Assembly (NCBI GenBank): GCA_045598025.1
Contig: JAZLLH010000009.1
Location: 1-52,574 of the forward strand
Origin: UBA1195 sp045598025
GTDB lineage: Bacteria; Bacteroidota; Bacteroidia; Bacteroidales; WCHB1-69
DNA length: 52,574 nucleotides
Reading direction: 5' to 3'
Below the pieces are notes generated by a model that had not been told where the DNA came from, did no database searches, and worked only from the letters and a program-made list of their open reading frames with translations. A program made the position numbers and the translations under genes. The number at the start of each line of letters is the position of its first letter. Position 1 is the stretch's first letter. Below, in pieces: positions 24,230 to 32,777 of the stretch.

Positions 24230-26224
24230 TTATGCCTCTGTCGCTTTGGCGCGCAGAGAATCCCAAACCAGGTAGGCGCACAGCAATACGAACATCACGA
24301 TGGCCAGGATGTTGAACAGGCTGCCGTTGATGTAGGATTCCGGCATGCCGACTTCGGCACCGCAGAGTTTCATGATGGCGCTGACTACACCCATGATGGC
24401 GCCTCCAGCCAATAATCCGGATGCCAGCAGCGTGCCTTTGTCTTTTCGTGCCTTGTTGAGCTTTTCATCTTTGCTGCGGCTTCCGATCAGCCAGGAGAGG
24501 AAGCCTCCGACCAGCAGAGGGGTATTCAGTTGCAGAGGGATAAACATGCCCAGGGAAAATGCCAGAGCCGGAACTCCTATGCAATCCAGAACGATGGCCA
24601 GAATGGCTCCGATGATATAGAGAATCCAGGGAGTGCTTCCTCCGAACATGAGGGGCTTGATGATGGCAGCCATGGCGTTGGCCTGTGGCGCAGCCAGTGC
24701 ATCCGGGCCCGTATATCCATAGGTTTTGGACAGCAGCATGATGACGGCACCGACGGTCAGAGCCGAGACCAATGTTCCCAAAAACTTGAGTCCTTGTTGT
24801 TTATAGGGCGATGTGCCAATCCAATAACCGATTTTCAGGTCTGTGATGAATCCACCGGCCATGGCCAGGGCGGAGCACACGATGCCGCCTACAATCAGGG
24901 CGGTGATGATGCCGCTTCCACCTTGCAGACCAACGGCAGAAAGGATGAAGGAGGCCAGAATCAGCGTCATCATGGTCATGCCGGAAACAGGGTTCGTTCC
25001 TACGGTGGCAATGGCCGTTGCCGCTACGGTTGTAAACAGAAAGGCAAAGACAAATACGACCAGCAGTCCGATCAGGACCTGTTTCAGGTTCATTTGCAGT
25101 CCTCCGAACAGGAAGAAGGCAAAAATGAGCAGGATGATGGCCAAAAAGCCTATCAGCAATATTTTCATGGAGATGTCGCGTTGGGTGCGGGCAATTTCCG
25201 TCTGTCCTTCTTTTCCTTTTCCGACTTTCAGTGCAACGCCCAAGGATGTCTTGATGACCTTGGACGATTTGATGACACCCAGCAGACCGGCCATGGCAAT
25301 GCCTCCGATGCCGATGTAGCGTACGTAGTTGGAGAAAATGAATTCCGGATCCAGGGTGCTCATGCTGACCAGCAGGCCATCAGCATCGGGAATGCTTCCG
25401 AATTCGCCCAGCATAGGAAGAATGAACCACCAGGACAGGAAGGAGCCGGCACAGATGACAGCGGCATATTTCAGTCCGATCAGGTAGCCTGTTCCAAGCA
25501 ATATGGAACTCGCATTCATTTTGAACAGAAACTTGTGGTTGGTAGCCAATTGCTCGCCCCAGCCCGTCATGCGTGTGGAAATGTTTTCTGCCCACATGCG
25601 GAAGGTCGTCATCAGGAAGTCGTAGGCTCCACCAATCAATCCGCTGATCAGTAATAATTTGGCCTGATTTCCTCCCCTGGCACCCGAAACCAGGATTTCC
25701 GTGGTGGCTGTTGCCTCGGGGAAGGGGTATTTCCCATGCATATCGGATACGAAATATTTCCGGAAAGGTATCAGGAAGAGAATTCCCAAAAATCCTCCCA
25801 GCAGGGAAGCCAGGAAAATCTGGAAGAAATGGACTTCCATCTGGATTTCCGGATTGGTTTCCTGAATAATGTATATGGCCGGAAGAGTGAAGATGGCTCC
25901 GGCAACGATGACTCCGGAACTGGCTCCGATGGATTGGATGATGACATTCTCAGAGAGCGGGCTTTTCCGTTTGGCCAGTGTGGATGCTCCCACTGCGATG
26001 ATGGCGATGGGAATGGCAGCTTCGAACACTTGTCCGAATCTCAGTCCCGCGTAGGCCGTAGCTGCGGAAAAGATGACGGCCATCAGCAGGCCTCCGACTA
26101 TAGTCCACGCATTAATTTCCGGATATTTCCTGCCCGGTTTCAGAATAGGCTCGTAGGATTCTCCTTCTTTGAGTTCCCGATATGCATTGTCGGGAAGTTG
26201 GGTAATGGGTTCTTCGTTTTCCAT
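24230..26224 (-). CDS. OPT family oligopeptide transporter
   Basis: This 664-residue inner-membrane protein has about 15-16 hydrophobic segments. The N-terminal segment TAYAGLRFGQVFEAAIPIA and the later GFLGILFLIPFRKYFV and YPFPEATATTEIL are typical of the bacterial OPT/YSL branch that takes up small peptides or metal chelates with protons. The family length is normal. The start lies one base after the DUF349 stop, so the genes are co-transcribed, and yigZ follows. Substrate is not predictable. Confidence 0.93.
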   Translation of the reverse strand: MENEEPITQLPDNAYRELKEGESYEPILKPGRKYPEINAWTIVGGLLMAVIFSAATAYAGLRFGQVFEAAIPIAIIAVGASTLAKRKSPLSENVIIQSIGASSGVIVAGAIFTLPAIYIIQETNPEIQMEVHFFQIFLASLLGGFLGILFLIPFRKYFVSDMHGKYPFPEATATTEILVSGARGGNQAKLLLISGLIGGAYDFLMTTFRMWAENISTRMTGWGEQLATNHKFLFKMNASSILLGTGYLIGLKYAAVICAGSFLSWWFILPMLGEFGSIPDADGLLVSMSTLDPEFIFSNYVRYIGIGGIAMAGLLGVIKSSKVIKTSLGVALKVGKGKEGQTEIARTQRDISMKILLIGFLAIILLIFAFFLFGGLQMNLKQVLIGLLVVFVFAFLFTTVAATAIATVGTNPVSGMTMMTLILASFILSAVGLQGGSGIITALIVGGIVCSALAMAGGFITDLKIGYWIGTSPYKQQGLKFLGTLVSALTVGAVIMLLSKTYGYTGPDALAAPQANAMAAIIKPLMFGGSTPWILYIIGAILAIVLDCIGVPALAFSLGMFIPLQLNTPLLVGGFLSWLIGSRSKDEKLNKARKDKGTLLASGLLAGGAIMGVVSAIMKLCGAEVGMPESYINGSLFNILAIVMFVLLCAYLVWDSLRAKATEA

Positions 26225-26225
26225 A

Positions 26226-28277
26226 TTATTTTACGTCTTTCAGGAGTTTCAGTTTTTCTTCCAATTGTTTGATTTCCTCTTTGGCACTTTTGATTTTCTT
26301 TTCAAATTGGCTTTTCAGCAAATCGGCATTCTTGGAATTGGCGAAGAATCCGAGATTGTTTTCCCAAAGAGTGACATCGCTGCTCAGTTGAGCAATTCTG
26401 TTCTGCAGAATTTTGCGTTCCTTCTTCAAGGCATCGGATGCATTGTCTTCGTCCAGGATGGACTGTATGTGCTGCTGATAGTTGTTCCGACGCGTGTCGC
26501 TTTCGTTGGCGCGCAGCTGCTCAAAACGTTTGTCAATGGCAGCACGGAATGCCTTCCACAATCTTTCTTTTTCGGAAGCCGGAGTATATCCGATTTCGGT
26601 CCATTCGCGCTGGAATGCCTTGACTATGTTGAGGTTTTCCTCGCGGCTTTCGGCCAATGGGGTATCGATGACCTTCTGAATCAGCGCTTCTTTCTTTGCC
26701 ATGTTTTCCTTTTCGTTGGATTCCACATTGGCGAAGTAGGCTTCTTTGGCAGCGAAGAAATCGTCACAGGCTTTGCGGAAACGCTTCCAGATGGCATCCG
26801 ATTGTTTTTTCGCCACAAAACCGATTTCCTTCCATTCCTTTTGCAGACCCAGCAGTTCTTCCGTCGCTTTTTTCCAGTCTTTGCGGACGGCAATGGCTTC
26901 GGCCTGTATGCAAAGATTCAACTTGCGGTTGTAGTTGTCCAGTTGCTCGCTTTTGATTTTTTGGAGGGATTCCTTCTTGTGTTCGAAGAACTGGTTCAGC
27001 GTGCCTCTGAAGCGGTTCCAGATTTCGTCGTTGTGCTGCTTGGGAGCCGGGCCTATGGTTCGCCAGGTCTTCAGCAGTTCCGTCGCTTCGTTCCCGACTT
27101 CGTTCATCTGCTTGAGGGAGTTGAAGTCTATCTTGGTGATTTCTTCGGCACGGAGACACAAAGCCAGTTTGGCCTGGTAGTTGTTTTCCTGTTCCTGGGC
27201 CATTTGTTCATAATGCTCGCGGCGTTTCTGGTTGATCAGGTCGGAGGCGTTTTTGAAGCGGGACCAGATTTCCTCCTTTTTATCTTCCGGAACCGGTCCG
27301 ATTTCCTTCCATTCATTGTGGTACTGTTGCAACAGACTGAAGGATTCGAATATGGAAGGCTCCAGTATCAGGGCTTCGGCTTTTTCGCACAGGGCGATTT
27401 TGCTTTCCAGGTTCTTTTTCCAGTCCAATTCCTTCAATTCCTTGTTGATTTTGACTTTGTCAAAGAATTTTTCCACGTAGAAGTGATAGTTCTGCCAGAT
27501 TTCCGTAATGTTGGCCTGAGGAACCGGACCGATGTTTTTCCATTCTTCCTGAATGTTTTTGAACTGATCGTATATTTCCTTGAGGGGAATGTCCGACTCT
27601 ATCAGTCCCTTCAGTTGTTCCAGCAGTTTCTGTTTGGCCAGCAGATTGTCGTTTTTGATCTGTTCCTGGCTGTCGTTGTATTTCTGCTTGTTTTCTTTGT
27701 ATAGGCTAAAAGCGGCGTTGAAACGTCTGTCCAGCAGCTGGTCTTCGGTCAGAACCTCTTCTTCGGGTTCCTGATTTCCTTCCTTTTCGGCTGTTTCTTC
27801 GGCGTTTTCCGCGGGTGTATTCTCTTCATTGACGGAGGCTTTTTCCAATCTGCGCTGTTCTGCAGCTTCCTTGTTCAGCAGTATGAAACGTTGTCGGAGC
27901 AGGGATACCTGTTTTTTAATCTTGTTGACGTCCTCGTCCTTCACGATTTCTTCCAGAGTGCAAATGACTTCTTCCTTGCTCAGGTGGTCATAGATGTTGT
28001 CCGGAATCTCCTGATTCTCGAATTCTTCCGCAGGAGCTTCCATTGCAATGGAATCCTTGGCGGAAACGGAGTCTTCCTTGGCCTGAGGTTCTTGGGTCTG
28101 GTCCCCGTTTTCTTGCGGTGTTTCCTGTTCCTGCTTGTTTTCAGTCATGTTTTCGTCAGCCTTTTCTTCCATGGGGCTGCTTGCGGTTTCCTCGGAGGGA
28201 GTGTGCTGCATGCTTTCTTGAGTGGTTTCCATCTGCGGATTTTCTGCAGATGCGGCGTTGGATAGTTCTTCCATCAT
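26226..28277 (-). CDS. DUF349 repeat protein, 683 aa, predicted coiled coil
   Basis: An acidic, Glu/Gln-rich and probably disordered N-terminus (about 1-110) is followed by five DUF349 repeats of about 73 residues. Each has the pattern W-K-x-I-G-x-x-P/A, about six residues, then I-W-x-x-F. The helical content is high and the C-terminus (EKKIKSAKEEIKQLEEKL) is a coiled coil. No signal peptide or membrane segment is present. The molecular role is unknown; bacterial DUF349 proteins have been tied to stress phenotypes. It heads the operon with the OPT transporter and yigZ. Confidence 0.9.
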   Translation of the reverse strand: MMEELSNAASAENPQMETTQESMQHTPSEETASSPMEEKADENMTENKQEQETPQENGDQTQEPQAKEDSVSAKDSIAMEAPAEEFENQEIPDNIYDHLSKEEVICTLEEIVKDEDVNKIKKQVSLLRQRFILLNKEAAEQRRLEKASVNEENTPAENAEETAEKEGNQEPEEEVLTEDQLLDRRFNAAFSLYKENKQKYNDSQEQIKNDNLLAKQKLLEQLKGLIESDIPLKEIYDQFKNIQEEWKNIGPVPQANITEIWQNYHFYVEKFFDKVKINKELKELDWKKNLESKIALCEKAEALILEPSIFESFSLLQQYHNEWKEIGPVPEDKKEEIWSRFKNASDLINQKRREHYEQMAQEQENNYQAKLALCLRAEEITKIDFNSLKQMNEVGNEATELLKTWRTIGPAPKQHNDEIWNRFRGTLNQFFEHKKESLQKIKSEQLDNYNRKLNLCIQAEAIAVRKDWKKATEELLGLQKEWKEIGFVAKKQSDAIWKRFRKACDDFFAAKEAYFANVESNEKENMAKKEALIQKVIDTPLAESREENLNIVKAFQREWTEIGYTPASEKERLWKAFRAAIDKRFEQLRANESDTRRNNYQQHIQSILDEDNASDALKKERKILQNRIAQLSSDVTLWENNLGFFANSKNADLLKSQFEKKIKSAKEEIKQLEEKLKLLKDVK

Positions 28278-28342
28278 AGGTGGTTTGAGTGTTAATAATT
28301 AAATTATGAGCGTTCGTGTATTCTGTCCAAAGGACGGAAATG

Positions 28343-28350
28343 CAAAAATA
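28343..28350 (-). promoter_or_regulatory. -7 box of the DUF349-OPT-yigZ operon
   Basis: TATTTTTG on the minus strand, about 66 bases before the ATG at 28277. It is divergent from the LD-carboxypeptidase promoter. Confidence 0.6.
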
Positions 28351-28397
28351 TACATTTTGACAATACAAATGTCCGTTTTGTAAAATTTATTGTCCGT

Positions 28398-28431
28398 TTT
28401 GCAGATGTTAACCAAAAAAATGCTACCTTTG
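28398..28431 (+). promoter_or_regulatory. Promoter of the LD-carboxypeptidase operon
   Basis: TTTG at 28398-28401 and TACCTTTG at 28424-28431 are spaced by 22 bases. The ATG at 28455 lies about 18 bases after the expected start. Confidence 0.7.
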
Positions 28432-28454
28432 CAACCTGATAAAAGACAATACAG

Positions 28455-29354
28455 ATGAGGACTCCCATTCTTCAGAAAGGCGATAGTATAGCGCTGGTCG
28501 CGCCGGCACGGAAAATTTCAAAAGAAGAGGCTTCGGCTTCCATCTCCGTGTTGGAGCAGGCCGGTTTCCATGTGGTGACAGCTCCGCATTTGTACGGCGA
28601 GTGTGGTCAGTTCTCCGGTACAGAAGAAGAGAGAGCCTTTGATTTTCAGTGGGCAATGAATCAGCCCGAAGTGAAAGCCATCTGGTGCGCCAGAGGCGGA
28701 TACGGATGTCTCCGCATTGTGGACCGATTGGATTTCAGTATGCTGTCGACGCATCCGAAATGGATTTGCGGTTACAGTGACACCACGGTTTTTCATTCTC
28801 ACCTGCAGCGCTTGGGACTGGAGTCTCTGCATTGTACCATGCCGGTCAATGTGACGGGGCCGGACAGTTTGTCGGTCCGCAGCATGTTGGAGGCGCTGAC
28901 CCGCGGCAGTCTGGAATACAGGATGCCGTCGCATCCGATGAACCGTCCCGGACTGGCGGAAGGCCGTATCTGCGGCGGAAATCTGTCCCTGCTCTATGCC
29001 TTGCAGGCTTCCGTTTCCGATTTGCAGACGGAGGGCTGTATACTGTTCATAGAGGATTTGGACGAATACCTCTATCATATCGACCGCATGATGCTCAGTT
29101 TGAAGCGTAGCGGAAAACTGGCTCATCTGTCCGGACTGCTGGTGGGGAATTTGTCCGACATGCACGACAATGCAGTTCCCTATGGTAAAACGGCGGAAGA
29201 AATCGTGTGGGAGCATGTGAGCGAATATTCCTATCCGGTTTGCTTCGGCTTTCCCTCAGGGCATGCCGATGCGCAAAACAATCACGCGCTTATTCTGGGA
29301 CGTCCGGCCTGTCTGGATGTCGGTTCAAGTCAGATCTCTCTAAATATAGGATAA
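28455..29354 (+). CDS. LD-carboxypeptidase, S66 family
   Basis: The enzyme is a serine peptidase of the LdcA/MccF group, which removes the terminal D-Ala from muropeptide tetrapeptides during wall recycling. The nucleophile is Ser108 in WICGYSDTT. The Glu (in FIEDLDEYLYHIDRM, near residue 203) and His (in GFPSGHADAQNN, near 272) complete the triad. The N-terminal motif GDSIALVAPAR is typical, and no signal peptide is seen, so it should act in the cytoplasm. The length of 299 is normal. The next gene starts 1 base after its stop. Confidence 0.93.
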   Translation: MRTPILQKGDSIALVAPARKISKEEASASISVLEQAGFHVVTAPHLYGECGQFSGTEEERAFDFQWAMNQPEVKAIWCARGGYGCLRIVDRLDFSMLSTHPKWICGYSDTTVFHSHLQRLGLESLHCTMPVNVTGPDSLSVRSMLEALTRGSLEYRMPSHPMNRPGLAEGRICGGNLSLLYALQASVSDLQTEGCILFIEDLDEYLYHIDRMMLSLKRSGKLAHLSGLLVGNLSDMHDNAVPYGKTAEEIVWEHVSEYSYPVCFGFPSGHADAQNNHALILGRPACLDVGSSQISLNIG

Positions 29355-29355
29355 G

Positions 29356-30261
29356 ATGTTTCTCAAAAAACCGATACAGCAACTTCCTCTGCAATATGCG
29401 ATGCTGTTTGCATTGCTGGTGCTTTCCGTGGTGAAGTTCTTTTTCCTGGATCCGGTTGATGTGCTCAGTGGAGTAAGTTTCCTGCTGCTGGTTTTTTCTG
29501 CAGCTTTTCTGCAGCTGGTGATGTGGCGCAGCAAATTGTCAGAGTTGAGACGCTATTATCCGGCCATGCTGCTGTTGCTGCTGTTGCTTCCTTTTGTGGA
29601 AGTCTCGGACTGGAAACCGCTGTTGTGCGTATTTCTGCTGGTTGCTTTTTATTGTCCGATCCTGTTGTCCATATATGGCAAAGATTATAGGGTGAATTCA
29701 GGAGTGTTTTTCGGCATGGTCTGCGGTTTGCTTTCGAGTCTGTATTTTCCGGCAATCCTTTTGTTCCCGCTTGTATTTGTGCTTCTGGCCAACCATCGTC
29801 TGCTGACGTTCCGTTCCCTGTTGCTTCCGCTGGTCGGTTTCGGATTGTTTGTGTGTTACCTGTGGACAGGATGTTTTCTGTTCGGGTACTCGTTTGAAGA
29901 AGTTGTATCCGCCATCGTGCGGATACCGGTAGGGTTTGAATGGGGAGGCTGGCATATGTGGCAGGTATTGGCTCTGGGCTCCATGCTCTTGCTGTACGTC
30001 TGTTCTGTATCCCATATGCTCCGTTCTCTGTACAGCAGGAACATATTGTTGCGAAAAAAATGCGGCTTGCTGTTTTTCCTGTCCCTTTGTTTTCTGCTGA
30101 TGACTGTCTTTACTTCACCCAGTCCAACGCCGCTGTATGCCTTTGCTGCCATATTGTGCATGTTGCTGAGCGAGGAGGAGGCCTACCTGAAGAAATATGT
30201 TTTCTATAACCTGATGTTTGCTGTGTTGTGGGTAGCAGGCATCGCATCCCTTTGTCTGTAG
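29356..30261 (+). CDS. Polytopic inner-membrane protein of unknown function, 301 aa
   Basis: Eight or so hydrophobic segments cover almost the whole chain, with few charged residues (YYPAMLLLLLLLPFVEV, SLYFPAILLFPLVFVLLA and others). It resembles a family found in many Bacteroidota in the same place between peptidoglycan recycling and rnhB genes. I do not know its function. The loops are short and show no obvious catalytic motif. It is translationally close to both neighbours (1-base gaps), so it should be co-expressed with them. Confidence 0.8.
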   Translation: MFLKKPIQQLPLQYAMLFALLVLSVVKFFFLDPVDVLSGVSFLLLVFSAAFLQLVMWRSKLSELRRYYPAMLLLLLLLPFVEVSDWKPLLCVFLLVAFYCPILLSIYGKDYRVNSGVFFGMVCGLLSSLYFPAILLFPLVFVLLANHRLLTFRSLLLPLVGFGLFVCYLWTGCFLFGYSFEEVVSAIVRIPVGFEWGGWHMWQVLALGSMLLLYVCSVSHMLRSLYSRNILLRKKCGLLFFLSLCFLLMTVFTSPSPTPLYAFAAILCMLLSEEEAYLKKYVFYNLMFAVLWVAGIASLCL

Positions 30262-30262
30262 T

Positions 30263-30862
30263 ATGTTGCGCCCGTGTATGCAGAAGGAGAGGATGGAAGC
30301 CGGCTGCGACGAAGCCGGTCGGGGATGTCTGGCCGGTCCGGTGTTTGCTGCCGCCGTCATACTGCCTCCCGATTATGTGCATTCTACACTGAATGACTCC
30401 AAGCAATTGTCGGCCGTACAGAGGGAGCGTCTGCGTGCGGATATTGAACGGGACGCTCTGGCGTGGGCCGTGGCCTGTGTTGAAGCGCCTGAAATTGACA
30501 GTATCAACATTCTGCAAGCCAGTATCAAAGCGATGAATATGGCCGTAAAGGCGCTGAAAGTGCGTCCTGAATTTCTTCTGATTGACGGAAACCGTTTCCA
30601 TACGGATTCGGATTTGCCTTTTCAGTGCGTGGTCAAGGGAGATGCTACCTATCTGTCCATAGCGGCCGCCTCCATTTTGGCCAAAACCTACAGAGATGAC
30701 CGCATGAGGTTGCTGGATGAGGAATTTCCCATGTATCAGTGGCGCAGAAACAAAGGATATCCTACTGCTGCACACAGAGAGGCTATTTCCCGTTACGGGG
30801 TAAGTCCGTATCACCGTCTCTCGTTTACTTTGCTGCCTTCCCAACTGAATATTCCTTTCTGA
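30263..30862 (+). CDS. rnhB: Ribonuclease HII
   Basis: RNase HII cleaves the RNA strand of RNA-DNA hybrids and removes single ribonucleotides from DNA. The catalytic core is clear: Asp and Glu in AGCDEAGRGCLAGPV (about 13-27), a second Asp in AWAVACVEAPEID-type context, and the later Asp in LLIDGNRF, with the KGDATYLSIAAASILAKTYRD block (about 126-146, shown in part) intact. The length of 199 is normal. Two ATGs are possible (30263 and 30278); the second opens on MQKERMEAGCDEAG and is slightly more family-like. The gene starts 1 base after the membrane-protein stop. Confidence 0.94.
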   Translation: MLRPCMQKERMEAGCDEAGRGCLAGPVFAAAVILPPDYVHSTLNDSKQLSAVQRERLRADIERDALAWAVACVEAPEIDSINILQASIKAMNMAVKALKVRPEFLLIDGNRFHTDSDLPFQCVVKGDATYLSIAAASILAKTYRDDRMRLLDEEFPMYQWRRNKGYPTAAHREAISRYGVSPYHRLSFTLLPSQLNIPF

Positions 30863-30920
30863 AAATCCTTTTCAGGCAGAATTTGTTTGATGGACGGTCG
30901 GATGCAATTGAAAAAATGAC

Positions 30921-30928
30921 TATCTTTG
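30921..30928 (+). promoter_or_regulatory. -7 box of thyA
   Basis: TATCTTTG lies 50 bases before the thyA ATG at 30979. No good TTTG was found at the matching upstream spacing. Confidence 0.6.
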
Positions 30929-30978
30929 CAAAAATAACCGGACGGGTCTGTCCGGTGAAACGCAATATTGTATTTATC

Positions 30979-31773
30979 ATGAAGCAATACATTGATTTAT
31001 TGAACCATATTTTGGAAAATGGTTGTGATAAAAAGGACAGAACCGGTGTCGGAACCCGGAGCGTCTTCGGCTATCAGGCGCGTTTTGATTTGCAGCAGGG
31101 TTTTCCCTTGCTCACAACGAAAAAATTGCATCTGAAATCCATCATTTACGAATTGCTGTGGTTCATCGCCGGAGATACGAATATTGCCTATCTGAAGGAT
31201 CATGGCGTCAGCATTTGGGACGAATGGGCCGACGAAAACGGGGATTTGGGTCCCATATACGGTGCCCAGTGGCGCTCCTGGCAGAATGCACGGGGGCAGC
31301 AGATCGACCAGTTACAGCAGGTTATCCGCCAGATTCGCGAAAATCCGGATTCCCGACGTCTGCTGGTGTCTGCTTGGAATGTGGGTGCTTTGGACGAAAT
31401 GCGCCTGCCGCCCTGTCACATTCTTTTCCAATTTTATGTACGTGGGGGCGAATTGTCCTGCCAGCTGTATCAGCGAAGTGCCGATGCTTTTCTGGGAGTT
31501 CCTTTCAATATTGCATCCTATTCCCTCTTGACGATGATGGTGGCCCAGGTTTGCGGTCTCAAAGCCAAGGAGTTTATTCATACTTTCGGCGACCTGCACT
31601 TGTATTCCAATCATTTGGAACAGGCTCGCCTGCAAGTGGAGCGACCCCCCTATCCGCTGCCGCATATGCAGTTGAATCCGGAGGTGAAACGTATAGAAGA
31701 TTTTCGTTATGAAGATTTTCAATTGACAGATTATCAATCGCATCCGCACATCAAGGCGGAGGTGGCCGTGTAA
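30979..31773 (+). CDS. thyA: Thymidylate synthase
   Basis: ThyA converts dUMP to dTMP using methylene-tetrahydrofolate. The 264-residue protein has the active-site Cys146 in RLPPCHILFQFYV, the nucleotide-binding RRLLVSAWNVG (126-136) and the SADAFLGVPFNIASYSLL block (about 163-180, shown in part). The ATG at 30979 (MKQYIDLLNHIL) gives exactly the usual 264-residue length; an open frame extends further upstream through the end of rnhB but has no family resemblance there. It has its own promoter box and lies 116 bases after rnhB. Confidence 0.97.
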   Translation: MKQYIDLLNHILENGCDKKDRTGVGTRSVFGYQARFDLQQGFPLLTTKKLHLKSIIYELLWFIAGDTNIAYLKDHGVSIWDEWADENGDLGPIYGAQWRSWQNARGQQIDQLQQVIRQIRENPDSRRLLVSAWNVGALDEMRLPPCHILFQFYVRGGELSCQLYQRSADAFLGVPFNIASYSLLTMMVAQVCGLKAKEFIHTFGDLHLYSNHLEQARLQVERPPYPLPHMQLNPEVKRIEDFRYEDFQLTDYQSHPHIKAEVAV

Positions 31774-31910
31774 GATTCGCGAATAAAACCGCGCACGGTG
31801 TAATAATTTTCACCGGAAAGCGTTTATACCATGTGGTTCAAGTGTATTTGTGAGCACGGAATCGTCTGACCGGTGAAATATCCGAAAAGAAAACAGAAAA
31901 AAAACAACAT

Positions 31911-32777
31911 ATGAAAAATATTATTGTAGGTATTGATTTCTCAGAATGTTCCCATAATGCGATGAAGCACGCCTTGTCACTGGCACAGGCAGTGGGAGGA
32001 CGGCTGACTTTGCTGTATGTATTGGCACCTGATGCCAAAATTTTTGACGAATCCGACAAAAAAGTCGGAAAGAGCAATTTGGCTGAAGCCGTGCGAGTCC
32101 GTCTGAAAAAGTTGGTGGAAGAATGCAAATTGTCTTATCCGGATGTAGAATACAAAATCCGGATTGCAACGGGACGTACATTTAAGGAAATCAATGCGGA
32201 AGCGGAAGAACAGGGAGATGCATGGGTGGTTGTAGGTACTCACGGAAGCAGCGGTTTTGAAGAATTCTTCATCGGAAGTTCTGCTTTCAAAGTGGTCAGT
32301 TACAGCAAATGTCCCGTATTTACCATTCGCGAGGCAAATGATATCAGTCATCACTTGGAAAATATACTGCTGCTGATTGACAGCAATCAGGAAACCATGC
32401 AGAAAGTCAAAATCGCGTCCCAGCTGGCCAAAGTATACCATGCGAAAATACAGGTTCTTGGCCTGAATTCTTCCGGAAATGCGGATTCCCGAGCTCTGGT
32501 CAGTGCTTTTGTGCGAAGAGCGGTAGGGTATATGCAGGAAAGAGGTATAGAAGTGACCGATGACATCATTGAGATATCCGCCACAGAGCCGGAAACGATT
32601 TTCCAATATGCCAAAGAGCATAAAATCAATCTGATCGTGTGTATGAAGGAAATTGAACTCTATGCCAATGAGGTATTTGTTCTGACTTCATTCAATGAAC
32701 GGGTTGTGAATCGTTCTCCCATTCCGGTGCTGACAATTCCGGTGGATTATAGCATATACAGCAATGTAACTCATTAA
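31911..32777 (+). CDS. Universal stress protein with two Usp domains
   Basis: Two UspA domains (about 1-145 and 150-285) are fused. The N-terminal domain keeps the pattern VGIDFSECSHNAMKHAL and the VVVGTHGSSGFEEFFIGSSAFKV loop (shown in part), the G-x2-G-x9-G-S/T nucleotide-binding type, so it may bind ATP. The second domain is diverged in that loop (LIVCMKEIELYANEVFV). The role is usually stress survival. It converges on dnaX, with a 4-base overlap of the two stop codons. Confidence 0.92.
   Translation: MKNIIVGIDFSECSHNAMKHALSLAQAVGGRLTLLYVLAPDAKIFDESDKKVGKSNLAEAVRVRLKKLVEECKLSYPDVEYKIRIATGRTFKEINAEAEEQGDAWVVVGTHGSSGFEEFFIGSSAFKVVSYSKCPVFTIREANDISHHLENILLLIDSNQETMQKVKIASQLAKVYHAKIQVLGLNSSGNADSRALVSAFVRRAVGYMQERGIEVTDDIIEISATEPETIFQYAKEHKINLIVCMKEIELYANEVFVLTSFNERVVNRSPIPVLTIPVDYSIYSNVTH

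Noticed and set aside
26169..27704. 511-codon open frame opposite the DUF349 gene
   Set aside because: It runs across the gene boundary of OPT and DUF349 and is an antisense shadow of the repeat codons.
31783..31825. Possible terminator hairpin (CGGTG/CACCG) after thyA
   Set aside because: The stem is only 5 base pairs with a 10-base loop and no T-run.
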